Source: Pseudomonas benzenivorans (GTDB lineage Bacteria > Pseudomonadota > Gammaproteobacteria > Pseudomonadales > Pseudomonadaceae). From it: a stretch of DNA of 64,000 nt. A model generated the notes under the pieces. That model had not been told where the DNA came from and ran no database searches. It saw only the letters and a list, made by a program, of their open reading frames with translations. The stretch spans positions 2,728,001-2,792,000 of the forward strand of contig NZ_CP137892.1 of the NCBI RefSeq assembly GCF_033547155.1, in the 5' to 3' direction. Position numbers and translations under genes: made by a program. Shown piece by piece: positions 53,205-63,991 of this stretch (positions are counted from its first letter, which is position 1; the number at the start of each line of letters is the position of its first letter).

Positions 53205-54224
53205 TCAGAGCACGTTGGGCTCGATCTCCAGGGTCACCGCGAAGCGCTCGGCGATATCCGCCTGGATGCGCCGCGCCAGGGCCAACAGCTGCAGCCCGGT
53301 CGCCTGCCCGTAGTTGACCAGCACCAACGCCTGCAGGCGATGCACCCCCGCATCCCCCTCGCGAAAGCCCTTCCACCCGGCCCGTTCGATCAACCAGCCG
53401 GCCGCCAGCTTCACCAGGCCATCGGCCTGCGGATAGGCCACCAGACCGGCATGCTCGGCCCGCAGGCGCTGCGCCAACTCGGCCGTGACCAGGGGATTCT
53501 TGAAAAAGCTGCCGGCATTGCCCAGCACCTTAGGGTCCGGCAACTTCTCACTGCGAATGGCGCAGATGGCCCGACTGACATCCATCGCCGTCGGCGCCTC
53601 GATGCCCTGCTCGACCAGGCGCTGGCGAACCGGGCCATAGTCCAGATGCAGCGCCGCCGAGCGACTCAGGGCGAAGCGCACCCGCAATATCACCCAACGC
53701 CTCGCCTCGCGCTTGAAGCGGCTGTCGCGGTAGGCGAATGCGCAGTCGGCCGGGCCGAACTCATGCAACTCACCCGTCTCGCGATCCAGCGCGGTCAGGC
53801 CGGCAAACACGTCCTTGAGCTCGACACCATAGGCACCGATGTTCTGCATGGGCGCGGCCCCCACGGTGCCGGGTATCAGGCTGAGATTCTCCAGGCCGAC
53901 GTAGCCCTGCTGCAGCGTCCATTGCACGAAGGGATGCCAGGGCTCGCCCGCCTCCGCCTCGATCAGCACGCGCTCGCCATCGTCGTCCAGCACGCGGATG
54001 CCGCGACTGGCCATGCGCAGCACCAGAGCCTCGACATCGGCAGTCAGCAGCAGATTGCTACCGCCACCGAGCAGCAACAGCGGCAGCCCTCGCTCGGCAA
54101 CGTAGGCCAGGGCCTGACGCACCTCGCCGTCGTCATGCGCCTCGGCGAACCGGCGCGCCCGGGCCTCGACGGCGAAACTGTTATAGGCCTTGAGCGAGAC
54201 GTGCTCGCGGACCTGCAATGTCAT
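53205..54224 (-). CDS. murB: UDP-N-acetylenolpyruvoylglucosamine reductase
   Basis: 339 residues, FAD enzyme of cell-wall precursor synthesis. LLLGGGSNLLL near 52, SLIPGTVGAAPMQNIGAYG near 117-135, the catalytic Ser in NAGSFFKNP and the C-terminal RIQADIAERF region. The long type I MurB form. Start codon overlaps the ptpA stop by 4 bp. Confidence 0.96.
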   Translation of the reverse strand: MTLQVREHVSLKAYNSFAVEARARRFAEAHDDGEVRQALAYVAERGLPLLLLGGGSNLLLTADVEALVLRMASRGIRVLDDDGERVLIEAEAGEPWHPFVQWTLQQGYVGLENLSLIPGTVGAAPMQNIGAYGVELKDVFAGLTALDRETGELHEFGPADCAFAYRDSRFKREARRWVILRVRFALSRSAALHLDYGPVRQRLVEQGIEAPTAMDVSRAICAIRSEKLPDPKVLGNAGSFFKNPLVTAELAQRLRAEHAGLVAYPQADGLVKLAAGWLIERAGWKGFREGDAGVHRLQALVLVNYGQATGLQLLALARRIQADIAERFAVTLEIEPNVL

Positions 54225-54685
54225 AGACGCTCCCTGAGTTCGCGCACCAGGGCGTCGCCGGCCTGCTCGATCAGGTCCAAGACCTGCTCGAAGCCGGCCT
54301 CGCCGCCGTAATAGGGATCGGGCACCTCATCCAGCGCCAGCTGGTAGCGACGCAGGAAAAGATCCAACTCGGCACCGCCGCCAGAAGGGCGCAACCGCTC
54401 AAGATGGCGCAGGTTGCTGGCGTCCATGGCCAGGATCAGGTCGAAACGGGCGAAATCCTCGGCAGATACCTGGCGCGCCCGCAGAGCCGACAGGTCATAG
54501 CCGCGGCGCAACGCCGCCTGGCCGGTCCGCGTGTCCGGTGCCTTGCCGACATGCCAGTCGCCGGTGCCGGCCGAATCGACCTCGACACGGGCCGCCAGCC
54601 CCGCCTCGCGCAATTTGTGGCGCAGCACCCCCTCGGCGGTGGGCGAACGGCAGATATTGCCCAGGCAGACGAACAGGACGCGCAT
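54221..54685 (-). CDS. ptpA: Low-molecular-weight protein tyrosine phosphatase
   Basis: 154 residues. Catalytic loop C7-x5-R13-S in VCLGNICRSP, general acid Asp in DPYYGG near residue 130. The ATG at 54685 overlaps the kdsB stop codon (TGATG). The substrate in this cluster is unknown; related enzymes act on tyrosine kinases of polysaccharide export. Confidence 0.92.
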   Translation of the reverse strand: MRVLFVCLGNICRSPTAEGVLRHKLREAGLAARVEVDSAGTGDWHVGKAPDTRTGQAALRRGYDLSALRARQVSAEDFARFDLILAMDASNLRHLERLRPSGGGAELDLFLRRYQLALDEVPDPYYGGEAGFEQVLDLIEQAGDALVRELRERL

Positions 54686-55449
54686 CAGGCCTCCAGCAAC
54701 CGGCGCACGCGCTCGAGGTCGTCCGCGGTATCGACCCCAGCCGGCGGGGCCTGCAGGGCGTCGGCGACATGGATGCGCACGCCGTGCCAGAGCGCCCGCA
54801 ACTGCTCCAGGCACTCGGTGTTCTCCAGCCAGCAGGGGCCCCAGGCGACGAAATCGCGGAGGAACTGCGCGCGGTAGGCGTAGATGCCGATATGCCGGCG
54901 GTAGGGCACCCCGGCCGGCAGCTGCTGGCGATCGACGGCAAAGGCATCCCGCGCCCAAGGCAGTGGCGCGCGGCTGAAGGTCAGGGCCAGGCCGCTCGCA
55001 TCGCTGGCCACCTTGACCACGTTGGGATTGAACAGCGCGGACACCTCATCGATCGGCTCGGCCAGGGTGGCGATCGCCGCCTGGGGATTGGCCGCCAGGT
55101 TGGCCGCCACCTGATCGATGATCGCCGGCGGAATCAGCGGCTCGTCACCCTGCACGTTGACCACTATGGCGTCGGCAGCCAGCCCCAAAGCGCTGGCGAC
55201 CTCAGCCAGGCGGTCGGTGCCGGAGTTGTGTTCGGGGCGGGTCAGCTGCACCGCCGCGCCGAACCCCCGGCAGGCCTCGACGATGCGCGCATCGTCGGTG
55301 GCCACCACCACCTGCTGGGCGCCGCTCTTGCAGGCCTGCTCCCAGACATGCTGGATCATCGGCTTGCCGGCGATCTGCTGCAACGGCTTGCCCGGCAGGC
55401 GACTGGAGGCGTAGCGCGCCGGAATCACCACGGTGAAGGCTGTGCTCAT
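54685..55449 (-). CDS. kdsB: CMP-KDO synthetase
   Basis: 254 residues. Activates KDO with CTP for the lipopolysaccharide core. [14 protein letters not shown] (residues 10-23), [19 protein letters not shown] and [12 protein letters not shown] are diagnostic. One base after the Trm112-type gene. Confidence 0.97.
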   Translation of the reverse strand: MSTAFTVVIPARYASSRLPGKPLQQIAGKPMIQHVWEQACKSGAQQVVVATDDARIVEACRGFGAAVQLTRPEHNSGTDRLAEVASALGLAADAIVVNVQGDEPLIPPAIIDQVAANLAANPQAAIATLAEPIDEVSALFNPNVVKVASDASGLALTFSRAPLPWARDAFAVDRQQLPAGVPYRRHIGIYAYRAQFLRDFVAWGPCWLENTECLEQLRALWHGVRIHVADALQAPPAGVDTADDLERVRRLLEA

Positions 55450-55635
55450 CTACTTGTCCAGGCGCTCGTCGACGTTCAGGGTACGGGCTTCGCTTTCCAG
55501 CATCACCGGGATGCCATCGCGCACCGGAAAGGCCAGGCCGTCGGCCTTGCAGATCAGCTCGCCCTTGTCGGCGGTCAGGTGCAACGGCCCCTTGCACAGG
55601 GGGCAGGCCAAGATATCGAGAAGTTTCGGGTCCAT
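55450..55635 (-). CDS. Trm112 family protein (YcaR-like)
   Basis: 61 residues ([16 protein letters not shown]). CPLC plus one later Cys; the zinc site is incomplete. Trm112-like proteins partner methyltransferases in eukaryotes; in bacteria this gene sits beside lpxK and kdsB, of unproven role. Confidence 0.9.
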   Translation of the reverse strand: MDPKLLDILACPLCKGPLHLTADKGELICKADGLAFPVRDGIPVMLESEARTLNVDERLDK

Positions 55636-55694
55636 GGGAAATCCTTGCTAGAGGGCTGCATCGGTCGCCGACGCCCCCAGACGGCCGCTAAGGA

Positions 55695-56699
55695 CTAGGG
55701 AGCTAAGGGCAGCAAGCGGGCCAGTTGGCTGTCGAACCAGGTGACAAAGGCCGTCGAGGGCTCGGCATCCACCGCCAGGTACCACCAGTCATCGACGGCG
55801 AAGGCCCGGCATTTCACCGCATCCTTCTCGGTCATCAGCACGGGCAGACGCTGGCTGAAATCCAGCAGCTCGGCGCTGTACTGCGCATGGTCGGCGAAGG
55901 CATGCGGAATCGGCCGCCAGTGTAGCGCCTCAAGCGTGGCGAAGAAACGCTGCGGATTGCCGATACCGGCCACCGCATGGACGCCTTGCCCAGGTGGAAA
56001 GTGGCTCAGCGGCCGGCGCTCGCCACTGCGCAGGTTGACCAGGGCGCGTGGGCGCAGACAGAAGCCGTAGCCGCCCACAGGATCGCCCTCGACGCCATTG
56101 TGCAGCACCGCGTCGACGCTGCGCAGGCGCTCGACCGGCTCGCGCAGCGGCCCCGCCGGCAGACAGCGGCGATTGCCCAGCCCCCGCGCCGCATCGATCA
56201 GCACCAGTTCCAGGTCGCGGGCCAGGCGATAGTGCTGCAGGCCGTCGTCGCTGAGGATCAGGTCGAGGCGTTCCTGCTCGAGCAGGGCCCGCACCGCTCG
56301 CCCCCGGTCGGGGTCGATCATCAGCGCCACCCCGCTGCGCTGGACGATCAGCAGCGGCTCGTCGCCGGCGATGGCGGCCGCCTGTTCGGCGCGCACCCGC
56401 CAGGGAAATTGCGGCGGCTGCGCACCATAGCCGCGGCTGACCACCCCGACCCGCAGGCCGCGGGCCCGGCAGTGTTCGATCAGCCAGAGGATCAGCGGGG
56501 TCTTGCCGGTGCCGCCGACGGTGATGTTGCCCACCACCAGCACCGGCACGGGGGCCCGATATATATCGCCCTCGCCGGCGAGGAAACGGGCGCGCTTGCG
56601 CCGCGCCACCCGACGATAGAGGGCCTCCAGAGGCCGCAGCAGGCCGAGCGCCGGGTGACCGGCATACCAGGCGGCGACCAGGCGATCGGACAGCCCCAT
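55695..56699 (-). CDS. lpxK: Tetraacyldisaccharide 4'-kinase
   Basis: 334 residues. Adds the 4'-phosphate of lipid A at the inner membrane. Walker A variant [13 protein letters not shown] (about 55-67), then [28 protein letters not shown] with the catalytic Asp, and PAGPLREP. The ATG at 56699 is chosen; a TTG directly upstream is not needed. Confidence 0.95.
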   Translation of the reverse strand: MGLSDRLVAAWYAGHPALGLLRPLEALYRRVARRKRARFLAGEGDIYRAPVPVLVVGNITVGGTGKTPLILWLIEHCRARGLRVGVVSRGYGAQPPQFPWRVRAEQAAAIAGDEPLLIVQRSGVALMIDPDRGRAVRALLEQERLDLILSDDGLQHYRLARDLELVLIDAARGLGNRRCLPAGPLREPVERLRSVDAVLHNGVEGDPVGGYGFCLRPRALVNLRSGERRPLSHFPPGQGVHAVAGIGNPQRFFATLEALHWRPIPHAFADHAQYSAELLDFSQRLPVLMTEKDAVKCRAFAVDDWWYLAVDAEPSTAFVTWFDSQLARLLPLAP

Positions 56700-56712
56700 C
56701 AACCGAAGCTCA

Positions 56713-57141
56713 TCACGGTGCGGCCTGTGCCTCGACCGTGGTGATGCGCAGGTGGGCGAAGCCCAGCTTGCCGGCGGCGTCCATGGCGGTGATCACCGCC
56801 TGGTGCGGGGTCTTGGCATCGGCGCTGATGGTCAGCGGGAGGCTGTTGTCGCCCTCGGACTCCTTGATCAGGGCGGCGCTCAGCCCCTCCAGATCGCTCT
56901 TGAGCAGCTGCCGACCGTTCAGCGCATAGCTGCCGTCGGCGGCGATCAGCACCTCCAGCTGCTTGAGCTCGGTCTGTTCCGGCGGCGTGCCGCTGGCGGC
57001 CTCGGGCAGGTCGACCTTGAGCTGGGTCTCGCGGGTGAAGGTGGTGGTGACCACGAAGAACAGCAGCAGGATGAACACCACGTCGATCAACGAGGCCAGG
57101 TTGATCTCGACGTTCTCCCGCGGTTTGCGCCGGAACTTCAC
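56713..57141 (-). CDS. exbD: ExbD/TolR-type energy-transducing protein
   Basis: 142 residues: one N-terminal membrane helix (about 13-34) with the key Asp in [17 protein letters not shown], then a periplasmic domain. Works with the ExbB-type protein to use proton flow. It overlaps exbB by 4 bp. The cluster lacks tonB, so the powered process (TonB-like or other) is open. Confidence 0.92.
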   Translation of the reverse strand: MKFRRKPRENVEINLASLIDVVFILLLFFVVTTTFTRETQLKVDLPEAASGTPPEQTELKQLEVLIAADGSYALNGRQLLKSDLEGLSAALIKESEGDNSLPLTISADAKTPHQAVITAMDAAGKLGFAHLRITTVEAQAAP

Positions 57142-57770
57142 GCCTTGCCCTCACCCAGATCGACGTCGCGGTCGCCCTGCACCACCTCCACCAGCTTGAT
57201 CGCCTCCTGCTCCATGCCGACCACCAGCTCGTCGATGCGCCGTTGCAGGTAGCGGTGGAAGAACAACGCCGGAATGGCCACCATCAGTCCGGCCGCCGTG
57301 GTGATCAGCGCCTTGGCGATGCCGCCGGCGAGCACCGGGGCATTGGCCATGCCCGACCCCATGAAGGAACTGAAGATCTCGATCATGCCCAGCACGGTGC
57401 CGAGCAGGCCGAGCAGCGGGGCGATGCCGGCGATGGTGCCGAGGGCGTTGAGGTAGCGCTCGAGCTCATGGATGACCCGCGCGGCAGCCTCCTCGATGCA
57501 CTCCTTCATGATCTCCCGGCCATGCTTGGAGTTGGCCAGGCCGGCCGCGAGAATCTGCCCCAGGGGCGAATTGGCGCGCAGCTCCTTGAGTTTCTGGCTG
57601 CTCAGCTTCTTGTCCTTGATCCAGCGCCACACCTCGCCCAGCAGGTTGGGCGGGGTGATGCGGCTGGCGCGCAACGTCCACAGGCGCTCGGCGATGATGC
57701 CGGCCGCGGCGATGGAACACAGGATAATTGGCAGCATCATCCAGCCGCCGGCTTTGACCAGTTCCCACAC
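57138..57770 (-). CDS. exbB: ExbB/TolQ-type proton channel protein
   Basis: 210 residues with three membrane helices (about 10-28, 105-128, 153-175). ALGTIAGIAPLLGLLGTVLGMI and ALITTAAGLMVAIPALFFHRYL are the channel helices. The GTG start at 57770 (VWELVKAGGWMM) has AAGGGG upstream; the longer frame starts in a region without homology. Next to comEC and exbD. Confidence 0.88.
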   Translation of the reverse strand: MWELVKAGGWMMLPIILCSIAAAGIIAERLWTLRASRITPPNLLGEVWRWIKDKKLSSQKLKELRANSPLGQILAAGLANSKHGREIMKECIEEAAARVIHELERYLNALGTIAGIAPLLGLLGTVLGMIEIFSSFMGSGMANAPVLAGGIAKALITTAAGLMVAIPALFFHRYLQRRIDELVVGMEQEAIKLVEVVQGDRDVDLGEGKA

Positions 57771-57842
57771 AGTGGTAAATCCCCTTCGGAAAAGTGGCGC
57801 CACTCTAGCATAGGGGCGCCCCCTCGCCGACCGGCGCCGTTC

Positions 57843-60065
57843 TCATTTTTCTCGCCAGAATCGACGCTCGGCGCGCAGCCCCCGGGCCTCGCCGAAGGTG
57901 CCCAGGCGCAGCTGCAGGGCGCCCTGCTCGGCCGTGTCATAGAGCCGCGCGGGCAGCGCCGCATAACGCGCCACAACCGTGGGATGAGGGTGGCCGAAGC
58001 CATTGTGGCGCCCCCGGGAGATCAGCGCCGCGCGCGGCGCCACGGCCTTTAGGAAGGCGGCGGAAGAGGAGCTGCGGCTGCCATGATGGGGCACCAGCAG
58101 CCAGTCGGCGCGCAGATCCAGGCCCGTGGCGAGCAAGGCCCGCTCGGCGCGACTGTCGATATCGCCGGTCAACCACAGGCGCTCGCCTGCAGCCTCGACC
58201 AACAGCACGCAGGAGGACTGGTTGGCATCGCCCGCCTGAGCCCAGCGCCAGAGGCTGAAACGCACCCCGTCCCACTCCCAGCGATAACCTGACGGGCAGT
58301 CCCGGGCCCGCAGCTGCGCCGGCAAGACGCCGGCCTCGCCGCTCCACACCCGCTCGACCGCCATGCCCTGGCCTATGGCCGGGGCGCCACCGGCATGATC
58401 GTTGTCGGCGTGGCTGATCAACAGCAGATCGAGGCGCCGCACATCCAGGGCCCGCAGCGAGGGCAGCACCACACGCTCGCCGATATCGAACTCGCCGAAG
58501 CGCGCGCCGGCGTCATACAACAGCGCATGTTCCCGGGTACGCAGCAGCACGGCCAGACCCTGACCGACGTCCAGCACCCAGACCTCGGCCTGCCCCTGGG
58601 GCGGCCTCGACTGCGGACTGCAGAACATCGGCAGCAGCAGGAGCCAGCCGAGCCCACGCAGGGGAATACCGGACGGCAACAACAGCAGCAAGGCGCCGAG
58701 CATCAGCAACAACCAGACACCGACCGGCAGGGAACTGGGCAACCAGGCCGGCAACCAGGTGGCGATCGACGCCAACAGGCGGAACAGCAACTCGAGGGCA
58801 CCGCCGGCCAGCCACAGCAGCCCCTCACCTACTGCCGGCACCGGCAGCAACAGGGTGCCGAGCAGGGCCAAGGGCACGACCGCCATGCCGACCCAGGGCA
58901 CGGCGACCAGGTTGGCCAGCGGGCCGCTGGCACTGATCGGCAGCCCCAACGCCAGCAGCAAGGGCAACAGCCCGACCGCCATCGCCCACTGCGCCCGCCC
59001 CAGGCTGCGCCACCAGGCCCAGGCGCCCAGACGGCCGCCGAAGATCAGAATCAATAGAGCCACCGCGCCGAAGGACAGCCAGAAGCCCGGCTGCAGGCTG
59101 CTCAAAGGCTCCACCAACAGCACCAGGGCCAGGGCTGCCAGCAACGGCAACCAGGCGCCGAGATGGCGAAAGCGCCAACGCCAGAGCAGCACCAGCGCAA
59201 CCATCACACAGGCACGCCGCACCGGCACCTCGAACCCCGCCGCCACCCCGTAGACCAGTGCCCCGCAGCAGGCCAGGAGGCAGGCACTGGGCAGCCAGGG
59301 CCAGCCCCGCGGCCACCACCCCAGGCGCGCCAGCCCTGCCACCAGGCCGTAAAGCAAGCCCGCCACCAGGGCAATATGTTGGCCGGAGATCACCAGCAGA
59401 TGCACGGTGCCGGTATGCTGCAACACCCGCCAGTCCGCCGCCGTCAGCCCCGAGTCGTCGCCCAGCACCAGGGCCGCCAGCGCCCCCGTGCGCGGACCGC
59501 CGCTACCAAGCAAACGCTGACGCAGCGCATCGCGCCAGGCCAGCGCTCCCGCGGCCGCCTCCAGTCGGCGTCCGCTCTTCACCGTGCCGGTGGCGCCAAT
59601 GCGCTGCGCCAGCAGCCAGGCCTCGTAGTCGAAGGATTGCGGATTGACCAGGCCATGGGGACGCTTCAGCCGTACCGCCAGGCGCCAGGTCTCGCCACCT
59701 CGCACCTGCGGCCCGCCGTACCAGGCCAGGCGAATCCGCGTCGGCAGCTCGGCGCGCCGCGACTTCGCCTGGAACACTTCGAAGCGCACCACGCCCTCGC
59801 GCACCTCCGGCAACCCCGCCACCCGCCCCTCCAGCCACAGGGTGCGCTCATCCAGCTCGGGCGCCAGGCGGTCATCCAGCGCCCACTGGGCCGAGATACA
59901 GGCCCACGCGAAACCGATGAGGAAGAACCCCAGCGGATAGCCGCGGGACGGCAGTAGCGACACTCCCAGCAGTGCCAGCAGAGCCGAGAGCCAGACAGCC
60001 GGCAAGGACGGCAGAAACCGCAGCACCAGCAATCCCGCGACCAGCGCGAATATCCCCAGGCGCAT
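57843..60065 (-). CDS. comEC: DNA uptake channel protein ComEC/Rec2
   Basis: 740 residues with a soluble OB-like N part after two helices, a Competence membrane domain with many helices (about 200-480) and a C-terminal metallo-beta-lactamase domain. LLISHADNDHAGG (near 543) holds the metal-site residues; LLVPHHGSRSSSSAAFL follows. Moves single-stranded DNA across the inner membrane in transformation. The ATG at 60065 is favoured over a TTG two codons upstream. Confidence 0.92.
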   Translation of the reverse strand: MRLGIFALVAGLLVLRFLPSLPAVWLSALLALLGVSLLPSRGYPLGFFLIGFAWACISAQWALDDRLAPELDERTLWLEGRVAGLPEVREGVVRFEVFQAKSRRAELPTRIRLAWYGGPQVRGGETWRLAVRLKRPHGLVNPQSFDYEAWLLAQRIGATGTVKSGRRLEAAAGALAWRDALRQRLLGSGGPRTGALAALVLGDDSGLTAADWRVLQHTGTVHLLVISGQHIALVAGLLYGLVAGLARLGWWPRGWPWLPSACLLACCGALVYGVAAGFEVPVRRACVMVALVLLWRWRFRHLGAWLPLLAALALVLLVEPLSSLQPGFWLSFGAVALLILIFGGRLGAWAWWRSLGRAQWAMAVGLLPLLLALGLPISASGPLANLVAVPWVGMAVVPLALLGTLLLPVPAVGEGLLWLAGGALELLFRLLASIATWLPAWLPSSLPVGVWLLLMLGALLLLLPSGIPLRGLGWLLLLPMFCSPQSRPPQGQAEVWVLDVGQGLAVLLRTREHALLYDAGARFGEFDIGERVVLPSLRALDVRRLDLLLISHADNDHAGGAPAIGQGMAVERVWSGEAGVLPAQLRARDCPSGYRWEWDGVRFSLWRWAQAGDANQSSCVLLVEAAGERLWLTGDIDSRAERALLATGLDLRADWLLVPHHGSRSSSSAAFLKAVAPRAALISRGRHNGFGHPHPTVVARYAALPARLYDTAEQGALQLRLGTFGEARGLRAERRFWREK

Positions 60066-60204
60066 AGCCAAGCACTCCTTCAGATCCTTCCATGAATCCA
60101 GCGGGGCGACGGACTCCTACATATTTGCTGTCACAAAGAGTAAAAGCAGCCGTTTTCGAATCTGTGCATAATATCGACGCTTTTCAGCCCGCCAGAGAGC
60201 TTCC

Positions 60205-60738
60205 ATGCCGCGTCGTTTCTTCAAGCGCTACATGCCCAACCCGGATCGCATCAAGGGCAACAAGTCCCTGCGCTTTCTCGGCACGCTGATCCACGACCCC
60301 AACCTCTGGCACCTCAACCGCCACTCGGTCTCCCGCGCCATGGCCATCGGCCTGTTCTGGGCGATGATTCCGATGCCCATGCAGATGATCGCCGCTGCGG
60401 TGGTGGCGATCCCGGCACGCGCCAATCTGCCGATCTCGCTCGGCCTGGTCTGGCTGACCAACCCGATCACCATGCCGCCGGTGTTCTACTGCAGCTACAA
60501 GTTCGGCGCCTGGATGACCAACACCCCGACCCTGCACATGCCCGACGAGGTCACCCTGGGCTGGATCGGCCAGGTGCTGCAGAGTCATTGGCAGCCGCTG
60601 TATCTCGGCTCCCTGGTGCTGGGCCTGCTGCTCGCTACGATCGGTTATCTGGCCACCAACACCTACTGGCACTGGTGGGTCCGGCATAACTGGCGCAAGC
60701 GCCAGGAAAAACGGCGCAAGGATAAGGCCCGGGGCTGA
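60205..60738 (+). CDS. DUF2062 membrane protein
   Basis: 177 residues: a basic start (MPRRFFKRYMPNP), then three or four membrane helices including AMAIGLFWAMIPMPMQMIAAAVVAI, LGLVWLTNPITMPPVFY and LYLGSLVLGLLLATIGYL, and a basic tail. The DUF2062 domain also occurs next to glycosyltransferases; no function is proven. Divergent from comEC; CATAAT at 60167-60172 is a possible -10. Confidence 0.88.
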   Translation: MPRRFFKRYMPNPDRIKGNKSLRFLGTLIHDPNLWHLNRHSVSRAMAIGLFWAMIPMPMQMIAAAVVAIPARANLPISLGLVWLTNPITMPPVFYCSYKFGAWMTNTPTLHMPDEVTLGWIGQVLQSHWQPLYLGSLVLGLLLATIGYLATNTYWHWWVRHNWRKRQEKRRKDKARG

Positions 60739-60743
60739 AACGA

Positions 60744-60773
60744 AAAAAGCCGTTACCCTGGTAACGGCTTTTT
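60744..60773. terminator. Bidirectional terminator between DUF2062 and lolE
   Basis: AAAAAGCCGTTACC / GGTAACGGCTTTTT with a very short loop, between convergent genes. Confidence 0.92.
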
Positions 60774-60790
60774 CCTGTGCGCAGCTTAGC

Positions 60791-62035
60791 TCACTCGTAG
60801 CGCAGCGCCTCGGCCGGTTGCACCTGCGCGGCGCGCCAGGACGGGTAGAGGGTGGCGAGAAAGCTCAGAACCAGAGCCGCCGAGCAGATCAACACGACAT
60901 CGGACAGCAGCAGCTGCGACGGCAGGTTGCTGATGAAGTAGACATCGGAGCTGAGCACCTCTTGGCCACTGATGCGCTCGATCCAGCCGACCAGCTGGCT
61001 GACGTTCAACGCCGCCAGCACGCCCAGCACCCCGCCGATCAGCGTACCTACGCTGCCGATCACCGTGCCCTGCACCATGAAGATGCCCATGATCTGCCGT
61101 GGCGTCGCGCCGAGGGTGCGCAGGATGGCGATATCGGCGCCCTTGTCGGCCACCACCATGATCAGGGTGGCGATGATATTGAAGGCCGCCACCGCGACGA
61201 TCAGCAACAGCAGCAGGCCGATCATGGTCTTCTCCATCTTCATCGCGCTGAACAGGCTGCCCTGGGTCTGGGTCCAGTCGCTGGCCCGGTAGCCCTCGCC
61301 CAGTTGCGCCGCGACCTCGGCGGACACCTGCGGCGCCTGATAGAGATCCTTCAGCTTCAGCCGCAGGCTCTGCACCTGGCCCGGCGCCAGACGCTGGATC
61401 TGCGCGGCATCGGCCACGTTGATCAAAGCCAGGGAGCTGTCCAGCTCGGCGCCGACCTTGAACACCCCGACCACGTTGATCCGCTGCATGCGCGGCACCA
61501 CCCCGCCCGGCACCGAACCGAGCTCGGGCACGATCAGGGTCAACTTGTCGCCGACCTTGAGCTGGAAGCGCCGCGCGGTGATCTCGCCGATCACTACGCC
61601 GAACTCGCCGGCCTCGAGGTCATCCAGACGGCCCTGGAGCATGTGCTGGGGCAGGATGGAGACCCGCGACTCGAATCGTGGGTCGATACCCTGCAGCTGA
61701 ATCGGCTGCATCGCCCCGCGGTGCGACAGCATGCCTTCCAGCTCGGCGAAGGGCGCGGCCGCCAGCACCTGCGGGTGCCGGCCGGCGACCTCGGCGACCG
61801 CCTGCCAATCGTCCAGGGCCTGCTCATTGGCGATGCTGGCATGGGGCACCATGCCGAGGATGCGCGAGCTCATTTCCTTCTGGAAGCCGTTCATCACCGA
61901 CAGCACCACGATCATCGCCAGCACGCCCAGGGCCAGACCGATCATCGAGGTCAGGGAGATGAAGGAGATGAAGTGGTTGCGCCGCTTGGCCCGGGTATAG
62001 CGGCTGCCGATGAAGATGCTCAGCGGACGGAACAT
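60791..62035 (-). CDS. lolE: Lipoprotein-releasing ABC transporter permease LolE
   Basis: 414 residues, four membrane helices: one near 25-47 and three after 270. A large periplasmic loop lies between. FtsX-like C-terminal domain (ILRTLGATPRQIMGIFMVQG). It removes outer-membrane lipoproteins from the inner membrane with LolC and LolD. It is a close paralogue of LolC in this cluster; the E name follows position after LolD. Start codon overlaps the lolD stop (TGATG). Confidence 0.9.
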   Translation of the reverse strand: MFRPLSIFIGSRYTRAKRRNHFISFISLTSMIGLALGVLAMIVVLSVMNGFQKEMSSRILGMVPHASIANEQALDDWQAVAEVAGRHPQVLAAAPFAELEGMLSHRGAMQPIQLQGIDPRFESRVSILPQHMLQGRLDDLEAGEFGVVIGEITARRFQLKVGDKLTLIVPELGSVPGGVVPRMQRINVVGVFKVGAELDSSLALINVADAAQIQRLAPGQVQSLRLKLKDLYQAPQVSAEVAAQLGEGYRASDWTQTQGSLFSAMKMEKTMIGLLLLLIVAVAAFNIIATLIMVVADKGADIAILRTLGATPRQIMGIFMVQGTVIGSVGTLIGGVLGVLAALNVSQLVGWIERISGQEVLSSDVYFISNLPSQLLLSDVVLICSAALVLSFLATLYPSWRAAQVQPAEALRYE

Positions 62036-62718
62036 CAGGCGGCCACCAGCTTGCCATCTTCCAGGCGCAGCACCCGGTCCATCTGCAGGGCCAGCTGCAT
62101 GTCGTGGGTCACCACCAGGAAGGCGGTCTGCGACGAGCTGCTCAGCTCCTTCATCAGCTCCTGGATGCCCTGGGCGGTGTGATGGTCGAGGTTGCCGGTC
62201 GGTTCGTCCAGCAACACCAGCCCTGGGCGGTTGACCAGGGCGCGGGCGATCGCCACCCGCTGGCGTTCGCCACCGGACAGCTCCGCCGGCTTGTGCGCCA
62301 GGCGATGGCCCAGGCCGACCCGTTCGAGCAGCGCGGTGGCCCGCTGGCGCGCCTCGGCGATGGCCGTGCGGCCGATCAGCAGCGGCATGCACACGTTCTC
62401 CAGGGCGGTGAACTCCGGTAGCAGGTGGTGGAACTGGTAGACGAAGCCCAGTGCCCGGTTGCGCAGCAGGCCGCGCTCCTTCTCGCCCAGTGCCGACAGC
62501 TCCTCGCCGGCCAGCCAGACGCTGCCGCTGCTCGGCGTATCCAGGCCGCCGAGCATGTTCAGCAGGGTGCTCTTGCCGGAGCCCGAGCTGCCGACGATGG
62601 CCACCCGCTCGCCGGGATGCAGCTCGAGGGCCAGCCCATCGAGCACCACCACCGATTGCGGGCCCTCCTCGTAACGCTTGCCCAGGTTGCGGCAGCTCAA
62701 CACGGCCTGATCATGCAT
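62035..62718 (-). CDS. lolD: Lipoprotein-releasing ABC transporter ATPase LolD
   Basis: 227 residues. Walker [10 protein letters not shown] (about 43-51), signature [15 protein letters not shown], Walker [13 protein letters not shown] and the H-loop in VVTHDM. The start at 62718 ([13 protein letters not shown]) fits known LolD; earlier ATGs (62733, 62748) would overlap lolC. Powers LolC/LolE. Confidence 0.95.
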   Translation of the reverse strand: MHDQAVLSCRNLGKRYEEGPQSVVVLDGLALELHPGERVAIVGSSGSGKSTLLNMLGGLDTPSSGSVWLAGEELSALGEKERGLLRNRALGFVYQFHHLLPEFTALENVCMPLLIGRTAIAEARQRATALLERVGLGHRLAHKPAELSGGERQRVAIARALVNRPGLVLLDEPTGNLDHHTAQGIQELMKELSSSSQTAFLVVTHDMQLALQMDRVLRLEDGKLVAA

Positions 62719-62740
62719 GACGCGATCACCCATCGATAGA

Positions 62741-63991
62741 TTATTCATAACGCAGCGCCTCCGCCGGCTGAGTACGCGCCGCGCGCCAGGCCGGGTACAG
62801 GGTGGCAAGGAAACTCAGCACCAGGGCGGCCGCGCACACCAGCAGCACATCCGCCCACATCAGTTGCGATGGCAGGTAGTCGATGAAGTACACATCGGCA
62901 TTGAGGAACTTGATCCCCAGCAGGCGCTCCAGGGCCGCGACCCCGGCGCTGACATTCAACGCCGCCCAGATCCCCAGCAGCGCGCCTATGGCGGTGCCGA
63001 ACACGCCGATCACCGTGCCCTGGACCATGAAGATCGCCATGATCTGCCGCGGCGTCGAGCCCAGGGTGCGCAGGATGGCGATATCGCCCTTCTTGTCGGT
63101 GACCACCATGACCAGGGTCGAGATGATGTTGAACGCGGCCACCGCGACGATGAGCAGCAGCAGCAGGCCGATGATCGCCTTCTCCATGCGGATCGCCTGG
63201 TACAGGTTGCCGTGGGTGCGGGTCCAGTCGCGGGCGTAGTAATCGCCCTTGCCCAGGGTCTGGGCCAGCTCCCAGGCGGTGCGCGGCGCCTGGAACAGGT
63301 CGGCGAACTTCAGCCGCACCCCCTGCACCTGACCGGGCTTCCAGCGCTGCAGGCGGGCCAGATCCTGGACATGGGCCAGGGCCAGGTGGCCGTCGATTTC
63401 ACCGGCGCCGACATGGAAGATGCCGACCACGGTGAAACGCTTGAGACGCGGGAACATCCCCGCCGGGGTGACCGTGACCTCGGGGGCGACGAAGGTGAGC
63501 TTGTCGCCCAGCCCAACGCCCAGTTTGGCCGCGGCCTTGTCGCCGATGACCATACCGAACTCACCCGGCGCCAGGTCCTCGAGGCGCCCCTGCCGGAAGA
63601 AGTCGCCGATGATCGACACCTGCGCCTCCTGCAGCGGGTCGATCGCATTGATCAGCACCTTCTGCACCTTGCCGTCGTTGCTGAGCAGCCCCTGCATCTG
63701 GCTGAAGGGTGCCGCCGCCTGCACCTGCGGGTGCTTCAGTGCACCGGCGGCCAGGCCCTGCCAATCGTCGAGCGGCGTGGCGCTCTCGAGCGTGGCGTGC
63801 GGCACCATGCCCAGGACCCGGGTGCGCATCTCGTGATCGAAGCCGTTCATCACCGACAGCACCAGGATCATCACCAGCACACCGAGCGCCAGCCCGAGCA
63901 TAGAGGTCAGGGAGATGAAGGAAACGAAGTGATTGCGGCGCTTGGCACGGGTGTAACGCGTACCGATGAATACGAACAGGGGTCTGAACAT
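62741..63991 (-). CDS. lolC: Lipoprotein-releasing ABC transporter permease LolC
   Basis: 416 residues, four membrane helices, FtsX-like. It matches the LolE copy over much of its length ([18 protein letters not shown] at the start; LRYE at the end). It interacts with LolA in the periplasm, as LolC of E. coli does. It is the first gene of lolCDE and complete, starting 10 bp from the window edge; its promoter is outside. Confidence 0.93.
   Translation of the reverse strand: MFRPLFVFIGTRYTRAKRRNHFVSFISLTSMLGLALGVLVMILVLSVMNGFDHEMRTRVLGMVPHATLESATPLDDWQGLAAGALKHPQVQAAAPFSQMQGLLSNDGKVQKVLINAIDPLQEAQVSIIGDFFRQGRLEDLAPGEFGMVIGDKAAAKLGVGLGDKLTFVAPEVTVTPAGMFPRLKRFTVVGIFHVGAGEIDGHLALAHVQDLARLQRWKPGQVQGVRLKFADLFQAPRTAWELAQTLGKGDYYARDWTRTHGNLYQAIRMEKAIIGLLLLLIVAVAAFNIISTLVMVVTDKKGDIAILRTLGSTPRQIMAIFMVQGTVIGVFGTAIGALLGIWAALNVSAGVAALERLLGIKFLNADVYFIDYLPSQLMWADVLLVCAAALVLSFLATLYPAWRAARTQPAEALRYE

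Noticed and set aside
57771..57803. Longer N terminus for the ExbB-type protein
   Set aside because: The added residues do not look like the family; the GTG at 57770 has a ribosome site.
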